A stretch of 9,385 nucleotides of DNA from an uncultured Lachnobacterium sp. (lineage in GTDB: Bacteria > Bacillota > Clostridia > Lachnospirales > Lachnospiraceae): NCBI GenBank assembly GCA_900552085.1, contig URYB01000086.1, positions 1-9,385 on the forward strand. The letters are read 5' to 3'. Positions 1 through 7,551 of this stretch are shown here, in pieces (within the stretch, counting starts at the first letter, position 1; the number at the start of each line of letters is the position of its first letter). A model generated the notes under the pieces. The model saw only the letters and a program-made list of their open reading frames with translations. It was not told the DNA's origin and did not search any database. The position numbers and the translations under genes are program-made.

Positions 1-672
1 TGTGGGTTCTTTTCCGGGTGTCTCAGTGCTTGCTTCAAACCGCTGCGCCAGAGAGGGCTTGAGCCCCGCCGGAATATGCTGTACGATTACGACCGGTGCA
101 TCCAGGCTTTTCGGAAGGTATGGAACGACGCTTTGTAATGCTTTCGGTCCACCTGTCGAACATGCAAGTGCGACCAGTTTCTTTCTTGGATTTACTGCCT
201 TAATTCTGTTGTTTGATACAGAGATTTTTCTTTTTGCCGGGGTTGGAATCGCATGCGTGCTGTTCCATCTCTGGGTTTCATACACTGCAGTCAGCACAGA
301 TAACAGCTGACGCTTAAAATCTTCCCCTTTTGCCTCTATGATATTATTTGGTTTTGTCACAAAATCAATTGCGCCACGTTCCATGGCAAGAATCGTTACA
401 TCCGCATCTTTTGTAGTCAGCGTACTGACCATGACAACTTTCGCCCTGATATGCTCTTTTTGTAAACGTTCAAGCAATTGTAAGCCGTCCATTCGCGGCA
501 TATTGACATCCAGAATAACACCATCATAGCTCGTTGTCTTGAGTCGTTCATATGCCTCAAGACCATCTCTGCAATAATCGGTTGCTTGAAAATTTTGATC
601 TGAATTGATTATATCACAAATAATTCTTCTCATGAGTGCAGAATCATCAACTACTAACAGGTTTTTCTTCAT
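1..672 (-). CDS. cheB: CheB, chemoreceptor glutamate methylesterase/deamidase (partial, C-terminus beyond window)
   Basis: CheB is a cytoplasmic response regulator that removes methyl groups from (and deamidates) chemoreceptors once phosphorylated by CheA, giving sensory adaptation. The first 224 codons are present and the open frame runs off the left edge. Residues 1-125 form a receiver domain: acidic pair D9/D10, phospho-acceptor D55 in VILDVNMPRMDG, S83 in the switch position and K107 in FVTKP. A basic linker of about 40 residues follows. The catalytic domain begins near residue 165, with the nucleophile S172 in CSTGGPKAL and the catalytic H199 in VQHIPAG; the catalytic Asp lies outside the window. 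The start is the ATG at 672, which gives the family-typical MKKNLLVVDDS. It immediately follows the TAA of the PilZ gene with no spacer, and the only ribosome-binding signal is a G-rich run (GGGGGA) inside that gene. As in Bacillus, cheA and cheW probably follow outside the window. No sign of damage. Confidence 0.96.
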   Translation of the reverse strand, partial: MKKNLLVVDDSALMRRIICDIINSDQNFQATDYCRDGLEAYERLKTTSYDGVILDVNMPRMDGLQLLERLQKEHIRAKVVMVSTLTTKDADVTILAMERGAIDFVTKPNNIIEAKGEDFKRQLLSVLTAVYETQRWNSTHAIPTPAKRKISVSNNRIKAVNPRKKLVALACSTGGPKALQSVVPYLPKSLDAPVVIVQHIPAGLKPSLAQRFEASTETPGKEPT

Positions 673-1422
673 TTAGGATTCCCCCACTTCTTTTTTACGT
701 ATCCGACGTTCTTCCTCGAATACGAAACGAACAATTTTTTCTCTATCACGCAAATTTTTAAAAATAAGTTTCATTCTGTGGTCATATAGATTTTCTGTTT
801 TTGTATTTCTGTATGAACCGACACACTGACTTACCAGATAAAAGCTTTCATCTATCCTCTCGCTTGAAAGCCGGAAATTCAACAAAATATAGCTGCCTGT
901 CTGTAACTGTTCCTCCGACGAAAAAAGCATACCTCCACCACTGATATCTTTTACCATACCACGTTTCATACAATCGATATACTCCGGTTTTTCAATTTCC
1001 AGAAACAATTCCTCCGTTGTCGGTAATGCAGCAATTTCTTTTGTAATGACATAATATTGCACTTCAGTAAGCAGATCAACACGGAAAAACTCTCTTCTTT
1101 GAAATCGTTTCGGTTCTTTTGTAATTTCCATGGAAAGTAAATACAGATTATCCTTCTTATATCGTTTCTGTACTACAGCAGTACACTGATACATGCCTCT
1201 CTTTGTGTAGATAACCATCTGGCACTCAGCATTTACCTGAAAAAGAACCATCCTTCCATCCGCCGTAGGCATTCCGATTTCCACCAGGTCATCCGACAGA
1301 TAATCACAGATAACACTTTTATACACCTGTGCCATCTCTCCACCATTGTCTTCTATTTTCACCTGATGCATCAGTCGAATATCAATTTTGTCCCCCGGAC
1401 TTGTAATTTCAGAAAGTATCAT
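673..1422 (-). CDS. PilZ-domain c-di-GMP receptor, YcgR-like flagellar brake protein
   Basis: 249 residues in two domains. Residues 1-105 resemble the N-terminal YcgR-like beta domain (note GDKIDIRL at 10-17). Residues 106 to about 240 are a PilZ domain. Both c-di-GMP binding signatures are visible: the RxxxR motif as R110-E-F-F-R114 and the DxSxxG motif as D159-I-S-G-G-G164. The 45 residues between them look longer than usual for PilZ, with an acidic insert around 131-150. Proteins of this family bind c-di-GMP and slow or stop the flagellar motor, in known cases by contacting the stator or the switch complex; that role is inferred here from the domains and from the position between flhG and cheB. 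No signal peptide or membrane segment is seen, so it should be cytosolic. ATG 1422 lies 3 nt after the flhG stop and is preceded by AGGAG at a spacing of 8, inside the end of flhG. ycgR or dgrA would be loose names, so none is given. Confidence 0.88.
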   Translation of the reverse strand: MILSEITSPGDKIDIRLMHQVKIEDNGGEMAQVYKSVICDYLSDDLVEIGMPTADGRMVLFQVNAECQMVIYTKRGMYQCTAVVQKRYKKDNLYLLSMEITKEPKRFQRREFFRVDLLTEVQYYVITKEIAALPTTEELFLEIEKPEYIDCMKRGMVKDISGGGMLFSSEEQLQTGSYILLNFRLSSERIDESFYLVSQCVGSYRNTKTENLYDHRMKLIFKNLRDREKIVRFVFEEERRIRKKEVGES

Positions 1423-1425
1423 GTT

Positions 1426-2307
1426 TTATTCTCCTACTTTGAAATTGGATAAAAAGTGAGAAAACATTTGTCCAATCCCCCAGCTTAGCTCGTTGTGCGT
1501 TCCATTCATCAGATTTCCTGCAAGCACTTCAAATGCTTTGGATGATTTTGCATTCGGTTCTAACTGTGACACTGTTTTTTGCTGACGAATAGCCCGTTCC
1601 AAAGCAGTATCCTGCGGAATCATACCAAGATAGTCCAAATCCCCATGCAAAAACTGGGATACCACAGAATTGAGTTTTTCATACATTGCTTTTCCCTCTT
1701 CCAATGAATTCACCCGATTCAGTACCACATGAATAGCCGTTGCATTCGGATCAAAATCAGGGTTACGATATAACACTTTAAGCAGCGAATAGGAATCCGT
1801 GAGGGAAGTTGGTTCCGGTGTTGCCACAAGAAGTACTTCCGGACTTGCTACTACAAACTCCAAAACCTGATCGGAAATGCCAGCTCCAGTATCAATAATA
1901 ATGTAATCCGCCAGTTCATTCAATTCACTGATTGACTGTACCAGGCGCATCACCTGCTCATGGGTCAGATCATTCAGTCCAATAATGCCTGAACCTCCGG
2001 AAATGAACCCAATATCCATAGGGCCTTTGGTAATCACCTCCGAAATACTTTTTCCGCGATATATAAAATCGAATAACGTATATTTTGGGATTGCTCCAAA
2101 TACAACCTCAACGTTTGCCAATCCAAAATCCGCATCAAAAATAACCACTCGCTTGCCAGCCTTTCGAAGGCAAACCGCAAGATTTACTGCAAGATTTGAT
2201 TTTCCAACGCCGCCCTTTCCACTTGTGATGGTAATCACCCTGGCTGCATTTATATTATTCTGATTGCGCTGTTTAATCACATTACGCAACTGTTGTGCCT
2301 GATCCAT
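1426..2307 (-). CDS. flhG: FlhG (YlxH/FleN), MinD-type ATPase controlling flagellar number
   Basis: 293 residues, a ParA/MinD-family ATPase that partners FlhF, stimulates its GTPase and limits flagellar number and placement. Numbering from the ATG at 2307: the N-terminal DQAQQLR at 2-8 is the FlhF-activating motif; the deviant Walker A is KGGVGKS at 31-37 with both signature lysines; DADFGLAN at 58-65 and IIIDTGAG near 136-143 are the switch/Walker B segments. The C-terminus ends in an amphipathic stretch, LSWGIGQMFSHFLSNF, that fits a MinD-like membrane-targeting helix. All catalytic motifs look intact. The ATG overlaps the flhF TGA by one base (TGATG), and AGGAGG lies 9 nt upstream. An in-frame GTG directly before it, at 2310, is 6 nt from the same AGGAGG and would add one Met; I prefer the ATG because it gives the usual MDQAxxLR start. 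Overlap with flhF implies coupled translation of the two partners. Confidence 0.95.
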   Translation of the reverse strand: MDQAQQLRNVIKQRNQNNINAARVITITSGKGGVGKSNLAVNLAVCLRKAGKRVVIFDADFGLANVEVVFGAIPKYTLFDFIYRGKSISEVITKGPMDIGFISGGSGIIGLNDLTHEQVMRLVQSISELNELADYIIIDTGAGISDQVLEFVVASPEVLLVATPEPTSLTDSYSLLKVLYRNPDFDPNATAIHVVLNRVNSLEEGKAMYEKLNSVVSQFLHGDLDYLGMIPQDTALERAIRQQKTVSQLEPNAKSSKAFEVLAGNLMNGTHNELSWGIGQMFSHFLSNFKVGE

Positions 2308-3569
2308 CACGCATTGCCTCCTAACAATTGTTTGACAATCTTTTGCGTATCAAAAATTGCAATATCATCTGGTACATTCTGTCCAATGGTCATATAAGAC
2401 AACTCTGCTCCTGCATATAATTTAATATTGAGCAGGTTTCCGTATGTCGTCGTCTCATCAAGTTTTGTAAATATAAATTTATAATCTGTTATTTCACGAT
2501 AAATATCAACAATTTCCAATAAATCTTTATATTTCGTGGTTGCACTTAAGACAAGATAGACTTCTTTTTGATACTTTCCATCAATCCCATCTAATAACTT
2601 TTTCATATCCTCTCTCTGTGGAGTATTTTTATGAGAAAATCCAGCCGTATCTACAAAAACCATATCATAATCTGCATACTTTTCAATTGCAGAATTAATT
2701 TCATCTTTTGAATACACAATCGTCATCGGAGCATCCAGAATATTTGCATATACCTGCAACTGTTCCGTTGCAGCAATTCGATATGTATCCGAAGTAATGA
2801 AAGCAACTTTTTTGTCATAATCCACTTTATATTTCGAAGCAATTTTTGCAATTGTTGTTGTCTTACCGACACCGGTCGGACCTACAAACACCAGAACTTT
2901 CGGTTTTGCACCAGCTAGATCAATAGGTTTCGGCTGTCCAAAACGCAATATCAATTTCTGATATACATTTGCCAGAATCATATCCACACTGTTTCCCGGT
3001 CGGATGAACTGTTCGACTTCGTCCAGTATCTGATTCACATATTTTTCACTCACTTCGTTTTTTAATAAGGTGCTGTATAAAATTCGAATAAAATTAAGTT
3101 CCTCTGCAGATGGTTCTTTTGTAAGTTCTATTCCACCCGAAGTATGTCCCAGACTTTCTTCCAGACGATTTGACAAATCATCCAGTCTTTTTTCGATTTG
3201 TCTCTCCTCGCTCTCTTTTTTCTGCTCCTGTCGGATTAGTTGGGAAAAATCCGGCATACGAACTGACTTTGTCTCAGCTTTTTCCTCTGGCTTACTCTCC
3301 TGTTTTGGAATTTCAATTTTCTCATCCGCTGCGAAATTAATGCTGTCATGTAATTTTTTCATATTCTGCATGGCAATTGTCTGATTTACATTTTGTTCTT
3401 TTTCTTCCATAGCAGCCGTCACCTCATATGTTGTACTTTTAAAAATGCGAAAAAATCCCTTTGGTTTAACTTCCTTTACATTCATAATTACGGCTGTTTC
3501 ACCGAATTCTGTCTTTGCCTTCTGAATTGCTTCTTCCTTTGTTTTTCCCTGAAATTTATTAATTGTCAC
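2307..3569 (-). CDS. flhF: FlhF, SRP-type GTPase for flagellar placement
   Basis: 420 residues, the third SRP-family GTPase beside Ffh and FtsY; it recruits early flagellar components to the membrane and works with FlhG. Order: a small N-terminal B domain (1-55, with KTKEEAIQKAKTEFGETAVI typical of FlhF), a charged Glu/Lys-rich linker (about 55-140) probably partly disordered or coiled, an N helical domain (about 150-215) and the G domain (about 224-418). Motifs: P-loop GPTGVGKTTT from 230, DTYRIAATEQL at 261-271, DTAG at 307-310 and TKLDET at 368-373. One oddity: the residue after DTAG is F311, where SRP GTPases normally have Arg. The start is a GTG at 3569 that directly follows the flhA TAA in the same frame; GGTGA 8 nt upstream, inside flhA, can serve as ribosome-binding site. 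There is no room for an earlier start, and the N-terminus fits the family. Confidence 0.95.
   Translation of the reverse strand: MTINKFQGKTKEEAIQKAKTEFGETAVIMNVKEVKPKGFFRIFKSTTYEVTAAMEEKEQNVNQTIAMQNMKKLHDSINFAADEKIEIPKQESKPEEKAETKSVRMPDFSQLIRQEQKKESEERQIEKRLDDLSNRLEESLGHTSGGIELTKEPSAEELNFIRILYSTLLKNEVSEKYVNQILDEVEQFIRPGNSVDMILANVYQKLILRFGQPKPIDLAGAKPKVLVFVGPTGVGKTTTIAKIASKYKVDYDKKVAFITSDTYRIAATEQLQVYANILDAPMTIVYSKDEINSAIEKYADYDMVFVDTAGFSHKNTPQREDMKKLLDGIDGKYQKEVYLVLSATTKYKDLLEIVDIYREITDYKFIFTKLDETTTYGNLLNIKLYAGAELSYMTIGQNVPDDIAIFDTQKIVKQLLGGNA
2317..2322 (-). promoter_or_regulatory. Shine-Dalgarno of flhG inside flhF (AGGAGG)
   Basis: AGGAGG on the minus strand within the last codons of flhF, 9 nt from ATG 2307 and 6 nt from GTG 2310. 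Both starts are within reach. It supports coupled translation of flhG but does not settle which of the two adjacent start codons is used. Confidence 0.75.
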
Positions 3570-5606
3570 TTATGCTGTCACCATCCCTACTGATTGAAGT
3601 TCTACATTGGATTCAACCTCATTGTAAGATACAACAATCAAGTCTTTAAAATAATCCTCCGTCAGCTTTTTAAAATACATACGCACAATCGGAGATGTAA
3701 TAATAATTGGATTTTTTCCAATGCTTTCCAGTTTTTGCGTTTCTGTTCCTACAGAATCCATAATGGCCTTTGTTTTTTCCGGGTCAAGTGTTAAGTAAGC
3801 TCCCTGCTCCGTCTGTTTTACGGAAGACATAATTTCCTGTTCCACTTTTGGATCCAGAGTAATTACGCTTGTCGTTTCGTTTGCCGGGAAATACTTGCTT
3901 GAAATTGCACGTTTCAGGCTCTGTCTTGCATATTCTGTCAGTACATCCGTATCTCTCGTAGTCTGTGCATGGTCTGCAAGAGATTCAAAAATTGTGAGCA
4001 AATCACGAATGGATATTCCCTCTTCAAGTAAATTCTGCAATACCTTTTGTATCTCGCCAAGTCCCAGAAGCTTCGGTGTAAGTTCATCAACCAGAACCGG
4101 ATTGGACTCTTTCAAATTATTAACAAGATTCTGTACATCCTGTCTTGTGAGAAGTTCTGCAATATGACTGCGAATCACTTCCGTCAAATGAGTAGCTATA
4201 ATTGAAGGAGCATCCACCACCGTATAGCCAAGACTTTCCGCCCGTTCTCTCTGCGCTTCCGTTATCCAGATTGCCGGCAGATGAAACGATGGTTCAAACG
4301 TCGGAATACCGGTAATCTCTTCTTCCACATACCCCGGGTTCATAGCCATATAATGATCAAACAGAATTTCTCCCTCTGTCACCTGTACACCTTTTATTTT
4401 AATAATATACTGGTTCGGATTCAACTGTATATTATCTCGTAATCGAATAATTGGCACAACGGTACCAAGTTCAAGTGCAATCTGCCTTCGTATCATAACA
4501 ACACGATCCAACAGATCGCCACCCTGATTCACATCTGCCAACGGGATAATTCCATATCCAAACTCAAGTTCAATTGGATCCACCTGCAAAAGTGAAACAA
4601 CATTTTCCGGCTTTCGTATTTCTTCTGCCTCTGTCTCTGCCTGCTGTACTTCTTCTTCAATGTTTTCCTCACCAATGTCATTGCTGATGCTTCTTCCTGC
4701 AAGAAGAAATACAACACCCTCGCCGACAAACAAAACAACGTTCAATGGAGTAATAACGCCCAGGACGATCAGCACACTTCCAACTATGTACATAACTCTC
4801 GGGATTCCAAACAGCTGCTTGACCAGAATTCCTGAGAAATCAGCTTCATTGGATCCTTTCGTAACGAGGATACCAGTCGACAATGAAATCAGCAAAGATG
4901 GAATCTGTGAAACAAGTCCATCACCGATAGTCAGCAGTCCAAACTGCTGAATCGCATCTGCAAAATCCAGTCCCTGATTCATAACACCCATAACCGTTCC
5001 ACCAATCAGGTTGATAAATGTAATAATAAGACCTGCTGTAGCATCTCCCTTTACGTACTTTGTAGCACCATCCATGGCACCAAAGAAACTGGATTCTCTC
5101 TGGATTTTTTCACGGCGCTCTTTTGCTTCTTTATCTGTGATTGCACCAGTATTCAGATCCGCGTCAATCGCCATCTGTTTACCAGGCATAGCATCCAATG
5201 TAAATCTTGCTGTTACTTCAGAAACTCGTTCAGAACCTTTGTTGATTACGATAAACTGAATCAATACCAACACAATAAATACAATGGTACCAACTACCAT
5301 ATTTCCGCCACCAACAAAACTTCCGAATGTACGAACGACATTACCCGGATCTCCTGTCAAAAGGATCAGACGTGTTGATGATACGTTCAACGATATACGG
5401 AAAATCGTCGTAAACAGTAATAAGGTCGGGAAGAACGACATATCCAATACTTCCCTTACAAACAATACGTTAAACAGAATGATCAAAGCAATTGCAATGT
5501 TAAAAGCAAGCATTACATCCAAAAGCAATGATGGAATTGGTACAATAAAGAAAACAACTGCACAAAGTAAGTATAAACCAACACCAATATCTGCTTTTTT
5601 CAACAT
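3570..5606 (-). CDS. flhA: FlhA, flagellar type III export gate protein
   Basis: 678 residues, close to the usual 675-700. FlhA forms the nonameric ring of the export gate; its membrane part is thought to conduct protons and its cytosolic ring docks chaperone-substrate complexes. Residues up to about 305 hold roughly eight hydrophobic segments and the FHIPEP family hallmark, including RFTLDAMPGKQMAID (about 134-148) and the conserved Asp in VKGDATAGLII (about 188), likely equivalent to the proton-pathway Asp of enteric FlhA. An acidic linker (about 312-333) leads to the cytosolic domain (about 338-678). The start is ATG 5606, with AGGAGG ending 9 nt upstream. The frame also has a TTG at 5612, two codons earlier, but it is only 3 nt from that AGGAGG and is less likely. 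The gap from flhB is 26 nt, the longest in the window. The stop TAA abuts the GTG of flhF with no spacer. Confidence 0.97.
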   Translation of the reverse strand: MLKKADIGVGLYLLCAVVFFIVPIPSLLLDVMLAFNIAIALIILFNVLFVREVLDMSFFPTLLLFTTIFRISLNVSSTRLILLTGDPGNVVRTFGSFVGGGNMVVGTIVFIVLVLIQFIVINKGSERVSEVTARFTLDAMPGKQMAIDADLNTGAITDKEAKERREKIQRESSFFGAMDGATKYVKGDATAGLIITFINLIGGTVMGVMNQGLDFADAIQQFGLLTIGDGLVSQIPSLLISLSTGILVTKGSNEADFSGILVKQLFGIPRVMYIVGSVLIVLGVITPLNVVLFVGEGVVFLLAGRSISNDIGEENIEEEVQQAETEAEEIRKPENVVSLLQVDPIELEFGYGIIPLADVNQGGDLLDRVVMIRRQIALELGTVVPIIRLRDNIQLNPNQYIIKIKGVQVTEGEILFDHYMAMNPGYVEEEITGIPTFEPSFHLPAIWITEAQRERAESLGYTVVDAPSIIATHLTEVIRSHIAELLTRQDVQNLVNNLKESNPVLVDELTPKLLGLGEIQKVLQNLLEEGISIRDLLTIFESLADHAQTTRDTDVLTEYARQSLKRAISSKYFPANETTSVITLDPKVEQEIMSSVKQTEQGAYLTLDPEKTKAIMDSVGTETQKLESIGKNPIIITSPIVRMYFKKLTEDYFKDLIVVSYNEVESNVELQSVGMVTA

Positions 5607-5615
5607 CTGCAATTA

Positions 5616-5621
5616 CCTCCT
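5616..5621 (-). promoter_or_regulatory. Shine-Dalgarno of flhA (AGGAGG)
   Basis: A full AGGAGG, within AAAGGAGGT on the minus strand, lies in the flhB-flhA gap. It is 9 nt from ATG 5606 but only 3 nt from the in-frame TTG 5612, so it decides the start in favour of the ATG. Confidence 0.8.
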
Positions 5622-5632
5622 TTCTGTATTTT

Positions 5633-6787
5633 CTATTCCTGCGGATTTTTCAACCGATATACATAAGCTAAAACTTCCGCAACCGCCTGATAAAGTTCTG
5701 GCGGAATCTCTGCTCCCACATCCACATTATGATAAATCATACGGGCAAGTGGTTTATTTTCTACAATCTCTATTTGATTGTCTTTTGCAATTTCTTTTAT
5801 TTTCTGTGCTACATAGTCAGCACCTTTTGCCACTACAACCGGTGCTGTACTTTCTTTTGTATCATAGCGAAGCGCTACTGCAAAATGCGTCGGGTTCGTA
5901 ATGACCACATCCGCTTTCGGCACATCCTGCATCATTCGTTTTTGAGATACCTCCTGCATTTTTCGACGCTGTCGGCCTTTAATCTGCGGATCTCCCTCTG
6001 TATTTTTGAATTCGTCTTTTACTTCCTGCTTGGTCATCTTCATGTCTTCATTAAATTTATGTTTCTGATACACAAAATCTGCGATACCGACAATCATATA
6101 TACCAGGCTGATTCGAAAGCCTACATCAATCACCAGACTTCCTACAAGTGTAACCGCCTGTTTCAACTCCAGGTCATATAAAATAAAAAGTTCATTCTGG
6201 TGATCCCGAATCGATGCATATGCCATATATCCGATCAATCCAATTTTAATGATTGATTTTACAAGTTCAAACACCGAATCCTTGGAAAACATTCTTTTAA
6301 ATCCATTAATCGGATTAAATTTTGAAAGCTCCGGTTTCATTGGTTTTGTAGAAACTTTCCATCCAACCTGAACGATGCTGACTAATAATGCAATGATAAA
6401 ACCAAATGCAAAAAACGGAAGCACTATAAGCATCCATTGTAAAATGATATTTTTAAAAAGAGATGCTATGGCCTGTGTACTCAAATTCTTTTCATTAATC
6501 AAAACAAAATCGGCCATCTGACCGTAAACATAAGTAAATATGGAAATCAGTTTCTGACCAACATACGAAACAAATATTTTAAGACAAAGAAATAGTACAA
6601 TTAAGCCGAAAGCTGAATTTAACTCTTTACTTTTTGCTACTTTACCCTCTTCACGGGCATCTTTTAATTTCTTTGCAGTTGCCGGCTCAGTTTTTTCGCC
6701 GCCTTCTCCATCTTTCGCAAACCACTGCAGATTATACTTCAATATTTGATTTTTTAACACATCCTCATCAGTACATACCTTCTGCAA
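5633..6787 (-). CDS. flhB: FlhB, export gate subunit and substrate-specificity switch
   Basis: 384 residues from TTG 6787. FlhB sits on the export gate and, after autocleavage, switches secretion from rod/hook to filament substrates. The N-terminal part carries the family signature EKTEPATAKKLKDAREEGKVAKSKEL (first half at about 31-45, remainder to 56), then four hydrophobic segments (about 59-77, 113-139, 172-192, 213-236). The cytosolic domain follows, with the autocleavage motif N298-P-T-H301 in VVITNPTHFAVALRYD, so the switch should work. The start is uncertain. There is no ATG in frame before the conserved region. TTG 6787 overlaps the end of fliR by 20 nt and has GGTGA 6 nt upstream, which is why I chose it. 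GTG 6760 (only 2 nt after GAGGAT) and TTG 6742 are alternatives that give the shorter N-terminus common in relatives (LKYNLQWFAKDG). The stop is TAG. It is cotranscribed with, and probably coupled to, fliR. Confidence 0.93.
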   Translation of the reverse strand: MQKVCTDEDVLKNQILKYNLQWFAKDGEGGEKTEPATAKKLKDAREEGKVAKSKELNSAFGLIVLFLCLKIFVSYVGQKLISIFTYVYGQMADFVLINEKNLSTQAIASLFKNIILQWMLIVLPFFAFGFIIALLVSIVQVGWKVSTKPMKPELSKFNPINGFKRMFSKDSVFELVKSIIKIGLIGYMAYASIRDHQNELFILYDLELKQAVTLVGSLVIDVGFRISLVYMIVGIADFVYQKHKFNEDMKMTKQEVKDEFKNTEGDPQIKGRQRRKMQEVSQKRMMQDVPKADVVITNPTHFAVALRYDTKESTAPVVVAKGADYVAQKIKEIAKDNQIEIVENKPLARMIYHNVDVGAEIPPELYQAVAEVLAYVYRLKNPQE

Positions 6788-7547
6788 TTAACTTCACCAT
6801 CGTTTTGATTTCTGAAAAAATATAATCTGCAACACTTGGAAGCAAAAAAACTGTTAAAAACAATACGACAAATCCTACAAGGACTTTCAATTGCATACCA
6901 ACAGAAAACATATTCATCTGCGGAGCAACTTTTGCCATAATACCAAGTACACAGTTCAATATCATAATACAGGCAAAAAACGGAAGAAATATACGGAATC
7001 CAATCACAAATAAATCTCCCATATACTGGACCATCGCTTTCAGTAAATGATCCCATGCAAACTTCTGTCCTGCAATTGGGATAACTGTAAAAGAATCTGC
7101 TATCGCCCGGATCAGATACGTATGTAAATTTGAACTTACCAAAAGAAGCAATACCAGATAATAATACAAACTTCCGGTAAGCGTCGACTCCGTTCCCATA
7201 TCCGGATTAAATTCTGTTGCCATAGACAATCCAATGTCCATATCTATAATGTTACCTGCAAATAAAACAATAGAATTACAGATATTTGCAGCAAAACCTA
7301 TGAGCAACCCCGTAATTCCCTCTTTCAGTACAACAACCGCATATCCAACAACACTCGCATATGTCAGATCCGGTCGTGGCACAACACTATATAAAAGAAG
7401 CGAAACAAATGCAGATAAGCCAATTTTAACCTGATTTGGAATTCCGCTCTGTCCAAAAAATGGAGCAATATATATAAAGCATGTAATTCTTACCAGAATC
7501 AAAAGCCAATATTCAAAATTATCTAATGTAAAAGCGAAATTTACCAT
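6768..7547 (-). CDS. fliR: FliR, flagellar export gate membrane protein
   Basis: 259 residues, the usual length. One FliR joins five FliP and four FliQ in the core export channel at the centre of the MS ring. The protein is almost wholly hydrophobic, with about six membrane segments (for example around 13-31, 42-56, 64-92, 125-143, 175-200 and 215-240). Family features include the conserved GLSMATEFNP-like segment near 106-115 and the C-terminal block MAKVAPQMNMFSVGMQLKVL near 200-219. ATG 7547 lies 4 nt after the fliQ stop, with AGGA 7 nt upstream located in the last codons of fliQ. Its 3' end overlaps the long form of flhB by 20 nt, and an ATG overlaps its TGA (TGATG) but opens only a four-codon frame. 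Confidence 0.96.
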   Translation of the reverse strand: MVNFAFTLDNFEYWLLILVRITCFIYIAPFFGQSGIPNQVKIGLSAFVSLLLYSVVPRPDLTYASVVGYAVVVLKEGITGLLIGFAANICNSIVLFAGNIIDMDIGLSMATEFNPDMGTESTLTGSLYYYLVLLLLVSSNLHTYLIRAIADSFTVIPIAGQKFAWDHLLKAMVQYMGDLFVIGFRIFLPFFACIMILNCVLGIMAKVAPQMNMFSVGMQLKVLVGFVVLFLTVFLLPSVADYIFSEIKTMVKLIAEGMY

Positions 7548-7551
7548 TGCA

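Noticed and set aside
2..529. Plus-strand open frames opposite cheB
   Set aside because: The minus strand codes a clean CheB with all receiver residues and the Ser and His of the catalytic site. The opposite frames show no domain.
5607..5632. Possible promoter or terminator in the largest gap (flhB-flhA)
   Set aside because: 26 nt hold only the Shine-Dalgarno sequence of flhA. No inverted repeat with a T-run and no -35/-10 pair is visible.
5284..5901. A plus-strand open frame of 205 codons across the flhB/flhA junction
   Set aside because: It is antisense to two strongly conserved genes (FlhA membrane domain and FlhB C-terminus). Its product is low in recognisable structure, and it has no good ribosome-binding site. 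It is a shadow frame.
5729..6181. A plus-strand open frame of 150 codons within flhB
   Set aside because: It lies wholly antisense to conserved flhB. The Cys/Phe/His-rich composition is typical of a reversed frame, with no motif or context.
6754..7056. A minus-strand frame of 100 codons overlapping the 3' half of fliR
   Set aside because: It is out of frame with the clearly conserved FliR sequence and shows no family features. Only its last four codons (MRMC) after the fliR stop are of interest, for flhB start-site reasons.
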